Below, in pieces: positions 1-9,683 of a stretch of 64,000 nt of DNA. The translations under genes and the position numbers were made by a program. The notes beneath the pieces were generated by a model. It was not told where the DNA came from. It saw only the letters and a list, made by a program, of their open reading frames with translations, and did no database searches. Where the stretch lies: positions 70,782,453 to 70,846,452 of the forward strand of contig CM055092.1 of NCBI GenBank assembly GCA_029204225.1, given 5' to 3'. This DNA is from Diphasiastrum complanatum (lineage: Eukaryota > Streptophyta > Lycopodiopsida > Lycopodiales > Lycopodiaceae). How positions within the stretch are numbered: the first letter of the stretch is position 1; each line of letters starts with the position of its first letter.

Positions 1-361
1 TCGCATACAACTGCCCTCAGTTGCTGATGTATTGATCTGTGAAGATTGAGGGTATTCACTATATTGAGAGAATGCCTGCTGATCTCGAGTAACAAAAATG
101 GGATGTGAATTTTGTGATCCATGGGCTTCTCTCACGAAAATTCCAGGTTCAGAAACTGAGGACTCATTCTTGACTGTTGAGATTGCTAAATAGTAAATTA
201 TCCCAACAGCAGCTGTTGTGAGAGTTAGAAGAGCTCCTCCAGCAAAAATTCCTGGTTTGACAATAAAACATTCACCATCTGCTCGGTGATAGTCTGCTTG
301 ATGTTCGCTGTTCAAAGTTGCCCCAGCTAGGAGTAGCATAAAGCCATTAAAGAAGGTGATC
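1..361 (-). CDS. DUF1218 membrane protein, exon 3 (3' part outside window)
   Basis: Last visible exon of a DUF1218 (modifying wall lignin-like) gene; the frame is open to base 1, so the stop codon lies outside. It begins with the single G that completes the Trp codon left open by exon 2 (phase 2), giving SW-ITFFNGFMLLLAG, the usual third helix of the family. It continues to a DGECF cysteine site, then a fourth helix (VKPGIFAGGALLTLTTAAVG) and a polar tail. Known for the family: four-helix membrane or secretory-pathway proteins linked in Arabidopsis to lignin and vascular patterning. Visible protein about 220 residues over three exons, close to family length. The acceptor used is probably the AG at 362-363. 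A second copy of this acceptor lies 81 bp upstream within a tandem duplication. Gene identity is secure; the exact role is not. Confidence 0.85.
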
Positions 362-461
362 CTGCAGTCATGAAGTCATTGATGTTCACTGTTCAAAGTT
401 GCCCCAGCTAGGAGTAGCATAAAGCCATTAAAAAAGGTGATCCTGCAGTCATGGAGTTATT
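300..461. repeat. 81-bp tandem duplication across an exon 3 acceptor
   Basis: Positions 300-380 and 381-461 are near-identical copies with period 81. The unit holds the start of DUF1218 exon 3 and its CTGCAG acceptor, so the gene has two candidate 3' splice sites, with exon starts at 361 and 442. Only the distal copy (read on the minus strand) has a pyrimidine-rich stretch upstream. Splicing there reads through the duplicated codons into an in-frame TGA after CATCAA. Confidence 0.9.
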
Positions 462-1383
462 AAAGCAGAGAGAATTACACAAATAAAGTGAAGAGCGAAC
501 AAATGATCGTCCAGAGGTTTAAATGTTTGTAGACGATGCTGTTTGCAGAAGTTCTCTTTTCACTTGGCAAACTCAACTGGTTGGATTATAATGAAGTTTT
601 TTGGCGATGAGACCCTGAAACTAAATCTTAGGAGCGATTCAACCAAATGTTCAAATTCCAGTAAGTTTTCTCGAGCAATTAAAGTCATGGCATTTTCAAC
701 TCTCATGTGAAAAAGATAATGTCGAAATCAAGTTGTTGTTGACAACCTCTCTTCACATTTGACAATATAAGAGGTACTTTTCTCTTATACAAGACTGTAT
801 ATGGACGAATTTATTTTTTCAACAAGAATAGGTAATGCCTGGGCTCATGCAAGTTGCCAATTGTTCCACCATATGACTTGCTCTTGGATATATGGCTCAT
901 ATTGTGTACAATAAACCTCATTTTTGGTCAAAGCTATCATTGTGAAAGTAGGTCAGTTCATGCTCTGTTATGTACGAAAAGTAGGCCGTATTTTTTACAG
1001 CCTCCAACCTTGGCACTAGCATGAATAGCTTATCAGAAAAAACCTATACGATTGGCAAATTCCCCGTGCTCTGCATCAATAGGTTTTATCTGGAATAACA
1101 TCAATGGATTAATTGCAAGTATGAAAGCTTTTTGGTGCAATGAGAAGCTGTCATATTCGGAAATAGCTTTCTTTGCTTTGGTAAGTGGTAAATCTGAACG
1201 CCTATCAATAGCTGTGCAGCTTTGCCGCTAGCTTATATGTGGAACGCATGTAATTATTCATGCATTAATCTTAAGAACGTACATTCAGGAGCAAGAACAA
1301 ACGAAAGGGTGATGGCAAAAATGAGTAGAATTTGCTTTGACATCTCTTAATATAAGAACATAATAACTTCAGGGATGAAGTAC
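462..1383 (-). other. DUF1218 intron 2 interior
   Basis: AT-rich intron sequence with no recognisable element. The donor GTACTT is at 1383 on the minus strand, directly after the TCA TG split codon. I see no ORF or repeat of note. Confidence 0.7.
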
Positions 1384-1580
1384 CATGACAAGATGAGGGC
1401 TAAAATTGCCACAGATTTAGCAGAGTTTGAAGTGGATCCCTTAGCGCAGCACATGCAACCTCCAGCAACATTAATAACAAGCTGTGTAAATAGTAAGAAC
1501 GTTGCAGCGGTGAGGCCTAGCTCCAAGGCAGGGCTTTTGGGATAAAAGCAAATCCCGTCAAGAAATTTCACTTCATGTGC
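1384..1580 (-). CDS. DUF1218 membrane protein, exon 2
   Basis: Central exon of 197 nt, bounded by acceptor TTGCAG (1586-1581) and donor GTACTT (1383). It starts in phase 0 and ends in phase 2. It encodes AHEVKFLDGICFYPKSPAL, then a hydrophobic helix (LGLTAATFLLFTQLVINVAG), the cysteine cluster GGCMCC and the start of the next helix (SAKSVAILALILSW). The CFYP..PAL...GL pattern, the CxCC motif and the helix spacing are characteristic of DUF1218. Without splicing, the frame runs a few codons into the intron and stops at 1347, which would look like a 79-residue orphan ORF. Confidence 0.88.
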
Positions 1581-2075
1581 CTGCAATATGAAAATAGCTA
1601 TTTGCCATGAGTGCTAACACATCAGAATCGACTTGGCTAAAGAAAAATTGATTTCTGTCATGAAATTGAAGTAAAACTAACCATATTTTTGGAAACATTA
1701 TTTGGCACTTAACAGGTTGAACTGTTTCAAAGTGATTTCACCCCACCAAAGAACTCTGATTTATAAGAACCCTACATTTGGCACTTGGGCAGTCTCCGTC
1801 TTTTCAACATTAGAAGAGATATTTTGGATATCGGTAAATAGAATTAGAAGACTGGATAACGGCATAAGGTCGTCAGGTACTGTCTGAATTGATACAGCTA
1901 ACCTCTGATTTCTGACATCCTACAGTCATCCGGAGGAGTTTGATGACCCTATCCACTGGACCTATGCCGACCCACGTTTTGTAATCTTTGTATGCCTATG
2001 CCTGCCCAGTTTCGGTGCATGACTTGCATGATTGCATGATGCATCTACTTCAAAATGGTCGTGGAGTGGCGTTTA

Positions 2076-2079
<4 letters not shown>

Positions 2080-2123
<44 letters not shown>
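2080..2123. repeat. (GA)22 microsatellite abutting splice donor
   Basis: Uninterrupted GA repeat. On the minus strand it reads TC from the first bases of DUF1218 intron 1, so the donor is GTCTCTCT and the repeat begins inside the 5' splice site. Confidence 0.95.
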
Positions 2124-2124
<1 letters not shown>

Positions 2125-2125
<1 letters not shown>

Positions 2126-2226
2126 CGGGTGTGTTTAGCTTCTGCAGCAAATGCCATGACCGTTGCAAAGAATCCCAATGCAAACGCTGTGCCACAGACC
2201 CACTTCTTCTTTCTCCGAGAATCCAT
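2125..2226 (-). CDS. DUF1218 membrane protein, exon 1 with start codon
   Basis: First exon: ATG at 2226-2224, 34 codons, ending AAACACACCCGG in phase 0 before the donor GTCTCT. The peptide MDSRRKKKWVCG begins with a basic cap, followed by a hydrophobic helix (TAFALGFFATVMAFAAEA) and KHTR. DUF1218 proteins start this way, with the first helix followed by AEA and a short basic loop. The joined reading AKHTR-AHEVKF keeps frame into exon 2. A longer open frame upstream of the ATG is made only of CT/GA repeat codons and is not credible coding sequence, so the ATG at 2226 is chosen. Confidence 0.82.
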
Positions 2227-2229
2227 TCT

Positions 2230-2234
<5 letters not shown>

Positions 2235-2266
<32 letters not shown>

Positions 2267-2335
2267 ACTCACTCACACACACATACACACACACGTTTTC
2301 TATACCTCTTTCTCTCACAGACACACACACATGCC
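2235..2335. repeat. CT and AC dinucleotide repeats in the 5' leader
   Basis: A CT run at 2235-2263 is followed by broken AC runs to about 2330. They lie just upstream of the DUF1218 start codon, probably in its 5' UTR or core promoter. CT/GA tracts there are common in plant genes. Confidence 0.9.
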
Positions 2336-2819
2336 CCCCTGCCCCTTGTAAACACTGGCCAACTATTTTGGTCCCAGCGTGATGAGATCGCACCAAGTGG
2401 TAGGGAATGGGGCAGCGCTGGCGGAGTAATGGGGGCTGCGTAATCAGTGCTTCTCCATTGGGGGGACGGAAAGCCGTGGCAGTTGGTGGCTATCATGCCT
2501 CACCTGGTTGCTCCATCGCTGACCGTTATAGTATCCTGCTCTTCATAACTGGAATTCCTTGTTGCTCCATCTTTGGCTGTTCTATACTCCTGCTCTCCAT
2601 TGCTGGAAATTCACTTCGTCCTGCTCCATCGATGGCAATTGGCTTCATGCTCAACGCCTCGCTGATTCAGTTTTGAATACAACATTTTGTTACTGGATAG
2701 GATATTTGATGATTATCATAATTTGGACAAGTGAGACACAGATGGCCAAATTTGTTTGCTCTATGTTCTTGTTTAACTTGCTTCTTACTGGCTTCATGCC
2801 CTTCCTCTAGAATGATAAG
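2336..2819. other. Intergenic sequence 5' of the DUF1218 gene
   Basis: Mixed-composition sequence that probably contains the DUF1218 promoter. The phrase GCTCCATC followed by TGGC or a close variant recurs near 2510, 2566 and 2622, but nothing else is recognisable. Confidence 0.4.
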
Positions 2820-3060
2820 AGAAGTCTTTGTAGTCGGGTTACAGATTTCTGTGGTCCTTTGAAAACTATATCATTGGGTAATGCTTACTACTTCATGATG
2901 TTTGTAGATGATTACTCTCGTAAGACATGGGATCTATTATCTAAGGAAGGAATTAGATGCATTTGGATGTTTGAAAAGGTTTACAACTTTAGTTGAAAGT
3001 TAGTTAAATGCCAAGTTGTCAAAAGCTATGAATCCAAAGTTCAATGAGTTATTCAAGTCT
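2820..3060 (+). pseudogene. Ty1/copia integrase fragment
   Basis: Degenerate translation contains VTDFCGPLKT and YYFMMFVDDYSRKTW, the first part of the copia integrase catalytic core (normally HTDxCGPM and the VDDxSRxxW motif). The next codons resemble the KSEAFxxFKxF helix but are broken by stops and frameshifts. No LTR is visible at either side. It is probably the same old insertion as the RT fragment at 3.9 kb, which has the same strand and order. Confidence 0.75.
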
Positions 3061-3904
3061 AGACAAGTTTGCAAAGCCCTAATTTTAACTTTAAGAGCCA
3101 TTTATTGATGATAATTGAGTCACTTTTGCAAGGAAGCCACAAATGAGAAATACTGTATATTTAGTAACAATGTTCAATGCATGAGTGGATATATAGAGGA
3201 GTTTATATGGGAAAGTGTTCAGAAGTAATGAACCCCAAGTAAGAGGAGTAATTACTGGTTAGAAAAGCTTCCCATGCCTCATTAGAGATGTGCATTATGT
3301 GAATTTTAGAGGACTTATAACATGTACCCATGTACCCATGTTTCTCCAAATTTGGTGTCTATATTTTGTAATTGTGTAAAATCACGACATTTAGACTTGT
3401 TAATTGAAATCAAATAATCATTTCAATACTTGGCATAAGATGAATTTGATCTCCCTTGGCAAAGCCTTCTATGAACACAATCTTATCATAGAAATCATAA
3501 GATGTCATATATTCGTGTAAAGGGTAAGCATGCCATAATCGCTTTGGGAGAATTAAGTATGCTCGCTTGCCAAGAAAGTGAGTTGATAACCCACGATCCT
3601 TTCAATGGCTAGTGAAGTTAGCTGAAAATCAACTTTGCTATGCATAAGCCCAAGTTGATGGTAACAATATTATTGTCCTCAAGATTTTCATAAAACATTA
3701 CTACATATGGTGCATCATTAGTTTATAATAAAATAAAATGCCTTGTATTGACAAAAGAACTATATACAACAAGTGTCCTTTTTTTTGTGGGGAAGCCATG
3801 CATGGCAAGATTGTTTTTATTGGAACCTAGTTCTGACACCTATCCAAACAATTTGCTCATGCATGGCCAAACTAAACCAAATATAGAGTAACCAGATTCA
3901 ATAG
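3061..3904. other. Unassigned decayed sequence
   Basis: AT-rich sequence between two plus-strand copia fragments, probably the decayed integrase end and INT-RT linker. I see no clear motif. Confidence 0.35.
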
Positions 3905-4105
3905 TGAACATATAATTGAGACTTCTTGTCGACGACGTAAATTGAAGGTTTCAATTTTAACAGAATATATGTTTTTCAACGACTTCTTGGGATGAAGAAG
4001 TATATATATGACACAATCAGAAGGCTTTGTGATCAAAGGGCAAGAGAATAATGTATGCAAGTTTCATAAATCATTTTATGGATTAGAAAAAGCACCTAGA
4101 GTATA
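3905..4105 (+). pseudogene. Ty1/copia reverse transcriptase fragment
   Basis: Frameshifted translation reads like the copia RT stretch: a degenerate DVKTAFLNG-like segment, then YMTQSEGFVIKGQENNVCK and KSLYGLEKAPR (family usually YMxQPEGF and ALYGLKQAPRAW). These motifs are diagnostic of the copia RT fingers and palm. At least one stop and one frameshift are present. Non-functional relic. Confidence 0.78.
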
Positions 4106-4457
4106 GTCATTTATATTATTATTTTTGTTCGAAAGGGTTTGTGAAAACCTTTTTCAAATCTTAATATTTATGTTTTGGCACACACACACACTCACATTCA
4201 TATACTTTGTTGTGCTCAATTGTTTTCTGCAAATTAATTGACAGACCATAGACCTTGAGGCATGGAATATTGACTATGCGTTTGTCATTGCTTGACAACT
4301 AATCTATGCAAAAAAAAAAAAAGAAGACATGATTGTTACTGAAGTGATGAAGAAAACTGTCGAAGATGTTGGAAGTATTTATAGATGACTCATGTTGTTG
4401 AGAATAAAAGGAACCGAGTCATTACTAGTATCAAGTACTTATTGACTCGTCATGTTG
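4106..4457. other. No recognisable feature
   Basis: AT-rich sequence with an A12 run near 4309 and a short CA tract near 4182. I see nothing else. Confidence 0.4.
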
Positions 4458-4850
4458 TCACTTTTGGTGCTCCTCACCATAACTATACCGCATTTCAACA
4501 TCCTTCAACTTAACACCAGCAAACGCTATTGGATGCAAAAGCCTGGGTTGTCCCATTTGGAACAAAGCACAATTAATCGCCACTGGTCCTGTTGCTATTA
4601 TCAAATGGAAATCCAGTGTCCAATTAGGTGGTTTTAGAATGGGTGAATTAGTCAAAGCCGCTTTTAGTATTCGAATACCTGCTGGTGTTCCTCTGTCTAG
4701 ATAAAAAGTGCATCCTTAGCAAGCAGCTGGACCAACAGTAGTGTAATCTTGCTATAATCTTTCAGAAACCGTCGATAGTAACCAACGCTACCTAGAAAGA
4801 AACGCACTCCCTTCACATCAGTTGGGGGTAGATTAGAAGTCCAAAGTTTA
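4458..4850 (-). pseudogene. Ty3/gypsy RT end and RNase H fragment
   Basis: On the minus strand the higher coordinates read GVRFFLGSVGYYRRFLKDYS, the conserved RT connection motif of gypsy elements (usually VRxFLGxxGYYRRFI). About 60 residues later comes SPILKPPNWTLDFHL, then ALFQMGQPR..HPIAFA and KLKDVEMRYS, the RNase H start (family: DASxxAxGxVLxQ, HPIxFASRxL, AExNYS). The first catalytic Asp of RNase H is not preserved (ATGPVAI in place of DASxxAI). Frameshifts separate the blocks. No LTR is attached. Confidence 0.78.
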
Positions 4851-4925
4851 TGTTAAACTTAACTTCCTAAGTTCTGGTAATTAGTCAAAGTTCAAATGGT
4901 GGTAGGTGGGGTGTGTTTCTTCTTA

Positions 4926-5130
4926 CACCATAGATTAGTTTGTGCTTCTTGTGAAGGTTGTGGATTTCAATCCCACCTTCTTGCAAGTAGTCAATAGAAA
5001 GCAAGGGGCAAGGGCCACCCCAAAGCTAAAAAGGCACCATTTGTAACCATTTTACCTGCTAATAGAGAGGAGGAGACTCTACTATTTTGTGAGCTCAAGC
5101 ATCCTCAAGTGCTAATCCATCTTGCTTATA
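4926..5130 (+). repeat. Candidate tRNA-derived SINE, copy 1
   Basis: Closely similar to 20985-21195. Near its left end TAGATTAGTTTG resembles a Pol III A box, and about 35 nt later GTGGATTTCAATCCCACC forms a T-arm-like hairpin with a B-box-like loop. That spacing suits a tRNA-derived SINE head. The body runs to about TCCATCTTGCTTAT. The 3' tail and target duplications are not clear, so SINE is an inference; that it is a dispersed repeat is directly visible. Confidence 0.5.
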
Positions 5131-5189
5131 CTTATCCAAATTGCTTGTGTTCAAGAGAAACCCCTGCAGAACCTCACATTACTGAAGAA

Positions 5190-5543
5190 CCAACACCACC
5201 AATGGGCTCACCCTTGCAAACAGATCAAAACGATTGTTTGCACCATCATGAACTACCATTCCGCATGGGAGAGCCTGAGGTTCCACATACAGGAGTGCTC
5301 ACAAGTCTGCTATCTAGCCGTGTGAACTTGTCCCTCAGAGAGTTATTGCGGAGTGCACATTAAGCCAAGAGCGTCCTAGCCCAAATGGGCCAAAATGGAA
5401 CCAGAACCAAAAACACAAGAGGCCTTATATTGCGCGGGCTATGAAGGAACCAACAATGTCCTCCAAGTAGGAACAACATGGGAAAGTGAGCAACATAATA
5501 TTATGTTGTCACAATCAAGCACAAGAGATATGAGGACGAAGCT
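5190..5543 (+). pseudogene. Tat/Athila-like gag-protease linker
   Basis: The frame containing SPLQTDQNDCLHHHELPF aligns with the minus-strand segment around 17.3 kb of the Athila/Tat element (SPLQ..., NDQLHHHEEPF), so both copies come from one family. Several stops follow before the protease. This is the linker between gag and protease; gag itself is missing from this copy. Confidence 0.6.
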
Positions 5544-5819
5544 GTGGTAGTAGATGGAGGATCAAGCATCAATTTGATCTCCACTACTTTGTATCAGAAA
5601 TGGGGTTTGCAAGGGTTGAAGCCAGCAAGATTTGCCATCAAGCTAGCGCATCAATCTTGTGTAAAACCAAAAGGTGTGGTTCAAGACATTCCGGTAAAGA
5701 TAGCGGGAGTGCAGCTTGTAATCACCTTCGTGGTGATGGAAATCCCAGAATCTCCTTCCGCTTATCGCATTTTACTTGGAAGACCTTGGTTGCGAGTTGC
5801 GCAAGTGATTTATGACTGA
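5544..5819 (+). pseudogene. Retroviral-type aspartic protease (Tat/Athila-like)
   Basis: Open stretch VVVDGGSSINLISTTLYQKWG, then a variable beta region, PVKIAGVQLVITFVVME and ILLGRPWLR. It is a pepsin-like retropepsin monomer: catalytic DGGS at residues 4-7 in place of the common DSG/DTG, and the ILLGRPWL flap-end motif typical of Tat/Athila-type elements. The other copy at 16.8-17.0 kb also reads DGGS, so this is a family feature and not local decay. The frame ends in TGA at the end of the domain. Confidence 0.8.
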
Positions 5820-5864
5820 GGGACCGGAGAACTCACATTTTAAAACCAAGAGTAGGCTGTAAAG

Positions 5865-6843
5865 GTGGATCCAACCACATGGGTGGTGAAACCGATTACA
5901 CTTAACGTTGATGACGGATCGTCCACCACTGATCACAAAATTAATTGTCCAAGGCAAGCCAAGGGAGGTCATTATGACTCACAGACATATATTGTGCGAT
6001 GGACGGACGCATTAGCAACAATTGATAGCATGGTTGGACATGCATGTCATCCAGATTCAGATACGGGACCCAGCACATCATCACCAAAAAGATATACCCT
6101 AGACATGCCAGTAACTTTTTAAGTGAACATGATCAATGTGGCATGGTTAGCAGTGGAGCCGATACCAGAACAAGTCGAAGGCGATCTAGTGCCCTAGCAA
6201 CATGCCTTCTCATATGACAAAGAAGTGGAGCTAACATATGAACAGGTCCTGCAACACATGGATCCTGATCGATACAAAATGAGAAAAGTACCAGCTCAAC
6301 CACCATAGAAAGCACCAATGGCTAAAGTTTCCAAGGCAGAACCACCCAAGGTTCCTCAACAAGAAACATCAGTTGAAACAACGTGTGATCCGATGGAGTG
6401 ATCGACCCGAAGAAGCAATAGCTACAGTAGATATCAATATTCATAATCATGAGGCAAATATCCATCCAGTTTCAAGGAAAGATAGCAAAGAGATATGCAA
6501 TTATGTTGATAAAAAAGAAAGTATTAAACTCCTTGAAGTCAGTCTGAATGGAACCAAACGTAGCGTCATCATCCTCACAAATGACTGAAAATCCGAAGAT
6601 TACGAGTCGCGCTAACATCAATGTGCTGAAAGAGGAATCCTGATGGACACCCGTTCACGAGATGTCAGAAACCTCAAGAATTATACCTTAGATGACGTAG
6701 TAATCATGATGCCACAAGCACAAAGAGAACTTGATCAAAATCAGGAACCAACGGAACAAGTCTTCAAAGGATCTGCACGAACACAACCAATGAACTTAGC
6801 TAAGCCAGGCAAAGAAGAGAAACTTGTCTACATGGGAGAATAG
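5865..6843 (+). pseudogene. Tat/Athila-like protease-RT linker
   Basis: Frameshifted remains of the long spacer between protease and RT. GGHYDSQT...RWTDALATID and LDMPVTF are matched by GVHYDSQT...NWNEALAMID and LDTPITF on the opposite strand at 16.4-16.6 kb. A later segment (RDVRNLKNYTLDDV) is specific to this copy here. No catalytic motif is expected in this spacer. Confidence 0.6.
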
Positions 6844-7800
6844 CTGACACCCACTGAATTCACAAGGCTACGTAATCTGTTGGTGGAGTACAAGGATTGT
6901 TTCGCATGGACGTACAAAGATCTGAAGGGTATACCACCAACCGTAGTCCAGCATACCATACCCTTGGTGGATGGAGTAGTCCCCAAGGTGAGCAAATATT
7001 ACTGATTTGATGCAATCATAACTACACATAATTGATCAAACAAGAGTTGCAGAAATTGCTCGACGCCGATTTCATAAATGAAATCGAGCACACAGGTATC
7101 GCCTATAGTCATAGTACCCAAAAAGAATGGCAAGATGCGGATCTCTGCTCTTGCTACTCGGTCCAAAACATTTTCTGTGAAAGGTAAGGAAAAATGATCT
7201 TTCTTTGTGAGTGTTTTGGACCGAGTAGCAGGAGCAGAGGCCTATAGTTTCTTGGACGGCTGCAATCAAGTCAAGATAGCACTGAAAGATCAGCACAAGA
7301 CAGCGTTTTCCACCAAATGAAAAACATATGCCTATAAGGTAATCATTTTTAGACTTTGCAATGTCCCGAGCACCTTTCAACGAGTCATACAATTGGCATT
7401 CAAAGAACATATGCAGAAGTTCTTGGAGATATTCTTGGATGATCTATGCGTGCATATAGGTCGAACTTAGAACACCTATCCAACTTGGAGAAAGTGTTGA
7501 AGCAATGTCGTGAATATCAAATCTCCTTGAACCCTGGAAAAGTGTCAATTTTGGGTGACACATGGCCTAATATTGGGCCACATAGTATCAAGACACGAAA
7601 TCGCCACTGATCTATCAAAGATAAGGGTCATTGTTGATCTGACACCCCCAGGGATGATTCATGGTGTCTATGTTTTCATGGGTCAAGCTAACAACTATCG
7701 GATCTTCATTCTAGATTTTGCGGAGTTAGCAAGACCAATCTACAAGCTGATGACAGAACCACATTGGATGGAGAAAGCCCTATAAGCTTTCCAGAAGCTT
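6844..7800 (+). pseudogene. Ty3/gypsy reverse transcriptase (Tat/Athila-like)
   Basis: The RT begins with LLVEYKDCFAWTYKDLKGIPP, followed by IVPKKNGKMRI. The palm then resumes at VLDRVAGAEAYSFLDGCNQV after a 97-bp fold-back that replaces about 30 codons. The catalytic box reads FLDDL (usually YLDD or FMDD), followed by LGHIVSRHEIATD and FMGQANNYRIF, corresponding to LGHxVSxxGI and FLGxxxYYRRF. Many stops and frameshifts. Non-functional. Confidence 0.8.
7143..7239. repeat. 28-bp inverted repeat (fold-back) inside RT
   Basis: Arms 7143-7170 and 7212-7239 are reverse complements with one mismatch in 28 bp, around a 41-nt loop. The right arm is true RT coding sequence (DRVAGAEA); the left arm is an inverted copy of it that replaces expected RT codons. 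Confidence 0.92.
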
Positions 7801-7854
7801 AAAGATGCATTGGTCTCAACGCCAATATTAAGACTACCCAATTGGTCCATATAA

Positions 7855-8085
7855 TTTCACGTGCATATTGATGCATCAAAATATGCGATTGGAGCCATCT
7901 TAACCCAACCAGGAGAGTGCAAAAAGAATTTTTCAATCCGATTTGCTAGCCGACAACTCAATGACTCTGCTACCATAGAGTGGGAGGCACTAGCTATGAT
8001 TTATGTGGTTAAGAAGTTTAGGCATCACCCATTTTGCATTTTATACAGACCATCAACCCTTGTTTTATCTTCTTTATAAAACTTA
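7855..8085 (+). pseudogene. RNase H domain of Tat/Athila-like pol
   Basis: Contains FHVHIDASKYAIGAILTQPG, then FASRQLNDSATIEWEALAMIY and VKKFRHH. The first Asp (DAS) and the ExEALAxIY helix of gypsy RNase H are visible. It follows the RT in the same orientation after a short stretch with one stop. The reading dissolves at about 8085. Confidence 0.78.
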
Positions 8086-8164
8086 CAACACATGGCGGAT
8101 TACTAGATGGTTGTTGCTGTTGTTGGAGTTTGATTTTTGAATAGTGGTTCGTAAGGGAAAATAG

Positions 8165-8765
8165 CATTATATGGTGGATCATGTGTCGTGAATTAAAGGG
8201 AAGAAAATTACAACTCATCCCGATGATGAGCTACCTGATGATGCCTTGTTTTACATTGATACAATATCATGATGGACCGTTGACATAGTTGAGTATCTTA
8301 TACGGGGCCAACCAGATAAGTCACTACCAAAGGCGAAATTGCGGAAGTTGATTCTAAACACTAAACCCTATCAGCTGATTGTCGGCTAGCATACAAGGGA
8401 AGCACTAATCAAACGCCCTTTCAACTGGTTCATGGTCAGGATGCAGTAATGCCAGTGAAATTTTCGATACCTTCATTGAGAGTTGTCACTATACAATGCC
8501 TTGATGAATCCAAACCTCTACTATTGTGCCATGAAGTATTACACAAACTTTGCGAGACACACTTATTAGATGTGCATGCATTGACGACTGAGAAGGCACG
8601 ACGCAAAGCATGGCATGATCGTCGGTTACACAAGAAAGATCTTTGCTCTGGAGATTTAGTTCTCATGTACAAAACCAAGGCGATCAAAGAAAAATTGAAA
8701 TTCACATATGAGGGCCCGTATTGTGTCAAGGAGATCTTAAGCCATGGAGCCGTGGACCTGTCTGT
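8165..8765 (+). pseudogene. Integrase remnant with C-terminal GPY/F module
   Basis: The first part (KITTHPDDELPDDALFYID, then WTVDIVEYLIRG) matches the spacer before integrase in Tat-like pol. The integrase core is deleted; sequence resumes at STNQTPFQLVHGQDAVMPV, the family motif TPFxLVYGxEAxxPV. It ends with DLVLMYKTK and TYEGPYCVKEIL..GAVDL, the GPY/F module. The deletion between about 8370 and 8400 removes the HHCC finger and the DDE catalytic residues. Confidence 0.78.
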
Positions 8766-9577
8766 CTCTCTTGGCTTTCACTGCATCTCGGATCTCCGAT
8801 TTGCGGTGGCTCATCACAGCTCACATGCGGCTCCTCATCCATTTCCGTGCGAATTCCATGTCCTGGGATGGGATAGGGAACTCACTACGCAGTTGGTCAT
8901 TAACGCGATTCTTGCGGTCATCGTTGACATCGCGCCAGTCATGAAAAATTTCTTTAGGATAGTGGATATACATGAGCTCCCTCATGCGTGAGATGACCCT
9001 CTTACCACGATTACTCTCAATGTCGCAGTATCGTGTGATGTATGTGCTGCCTCCTGGGTCAGTGTATCTCAAAGTAGGGACTCCCCACAACGAGATGTAC
9101 TACGCGGACGTGTAGGACTCATGACCACATCGGGAAGGTCATGGTCATCGCCACATCGTCCACAACAGGAGACATCGAGGCGGCTCCTCATCCTCTCTTG
9201 AGAGTGTCGGGAGGAAACACTGGCAGTAGCGCCATGAGTGGGGGTGTGACCCTCGTCGGAGGCACCCTGACGAGAAGGGAAAACATGTGACCGGTCTACA
9301 TGAGGAGTTGACTGAATCTCCTCGGTCGATGATGTGTATTCAACCAATCGAGAAGAGTTACGAGCCTCGCTTGAGCCCTCAATCGCTGTAAGACCCTATT
9401 ATGTTGCGAGGAAGGCAACTGATCAAGGTAACTAATGGGATCACTCTCGCTCATAGAGGAAAGACGGGATGACTCGCGACTATGGCCTGACCTCTGACTA
9501 GGGGATCCATCATCTGACATAATGGGTGCAACGGAATAAGAGGGATAAATACTGCAGACAACCGATGGGAGACTCAA
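8766..9577 (-). pseudogene. Unassigned coding relic, possibly plant transposon protein
   Basis: Three overlapping minus-strand open stretches in successive frames read like one protein broken by two frameshifts: a Ser/Arg-rich N-terminus (MSDDGSPSQRSGHSRE, with QLPSSQHNRVLQRLRAQ), a low-complexity middle, and a basic C-terminal part (RGKRVISRMRELMYIHYPKE, then HDWRDVNDDRKNRVNDQL). The last block loosely resembles the plant Transposase_24-type domain of En/Spm-related elements, but I cannot establish this. It stops where the gypsy integrase relic ends at about 8765, suggesting an insertion junction. The downstream codons MSHRKSEIRDAV continue the theme after one stop. Confidence 0.35.
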
Positions 9578-9605
9578 AAATAGTAAAAAAAAAACATGAC
9601 CATTG

Positions 9606-9608
<3 letters not shown>

Positions 9609-9680
<72 letters not shown>
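9609..9680. repeat. (TC)36 microsatellite
   Basis: Perfect 72-bp TC tract, the longest simple repeat in the window. Confidence 0.98.

Positions 9681-9683
<3 letters not shown>

Noticed and set aside
1988-2443. Open frames of 60-150 codons rich in RE, SL and TH repeats around 2.0-2.5 kb on both strands
   Set aside because: They are translations of GA/CT/AC microsatellites. Only the MDSRRKKK segment on the minus strand matches a family.
7072-7410. 112-codon minus-strand frame
   Set aside because: Antisense of the RT relic across the fold-back.
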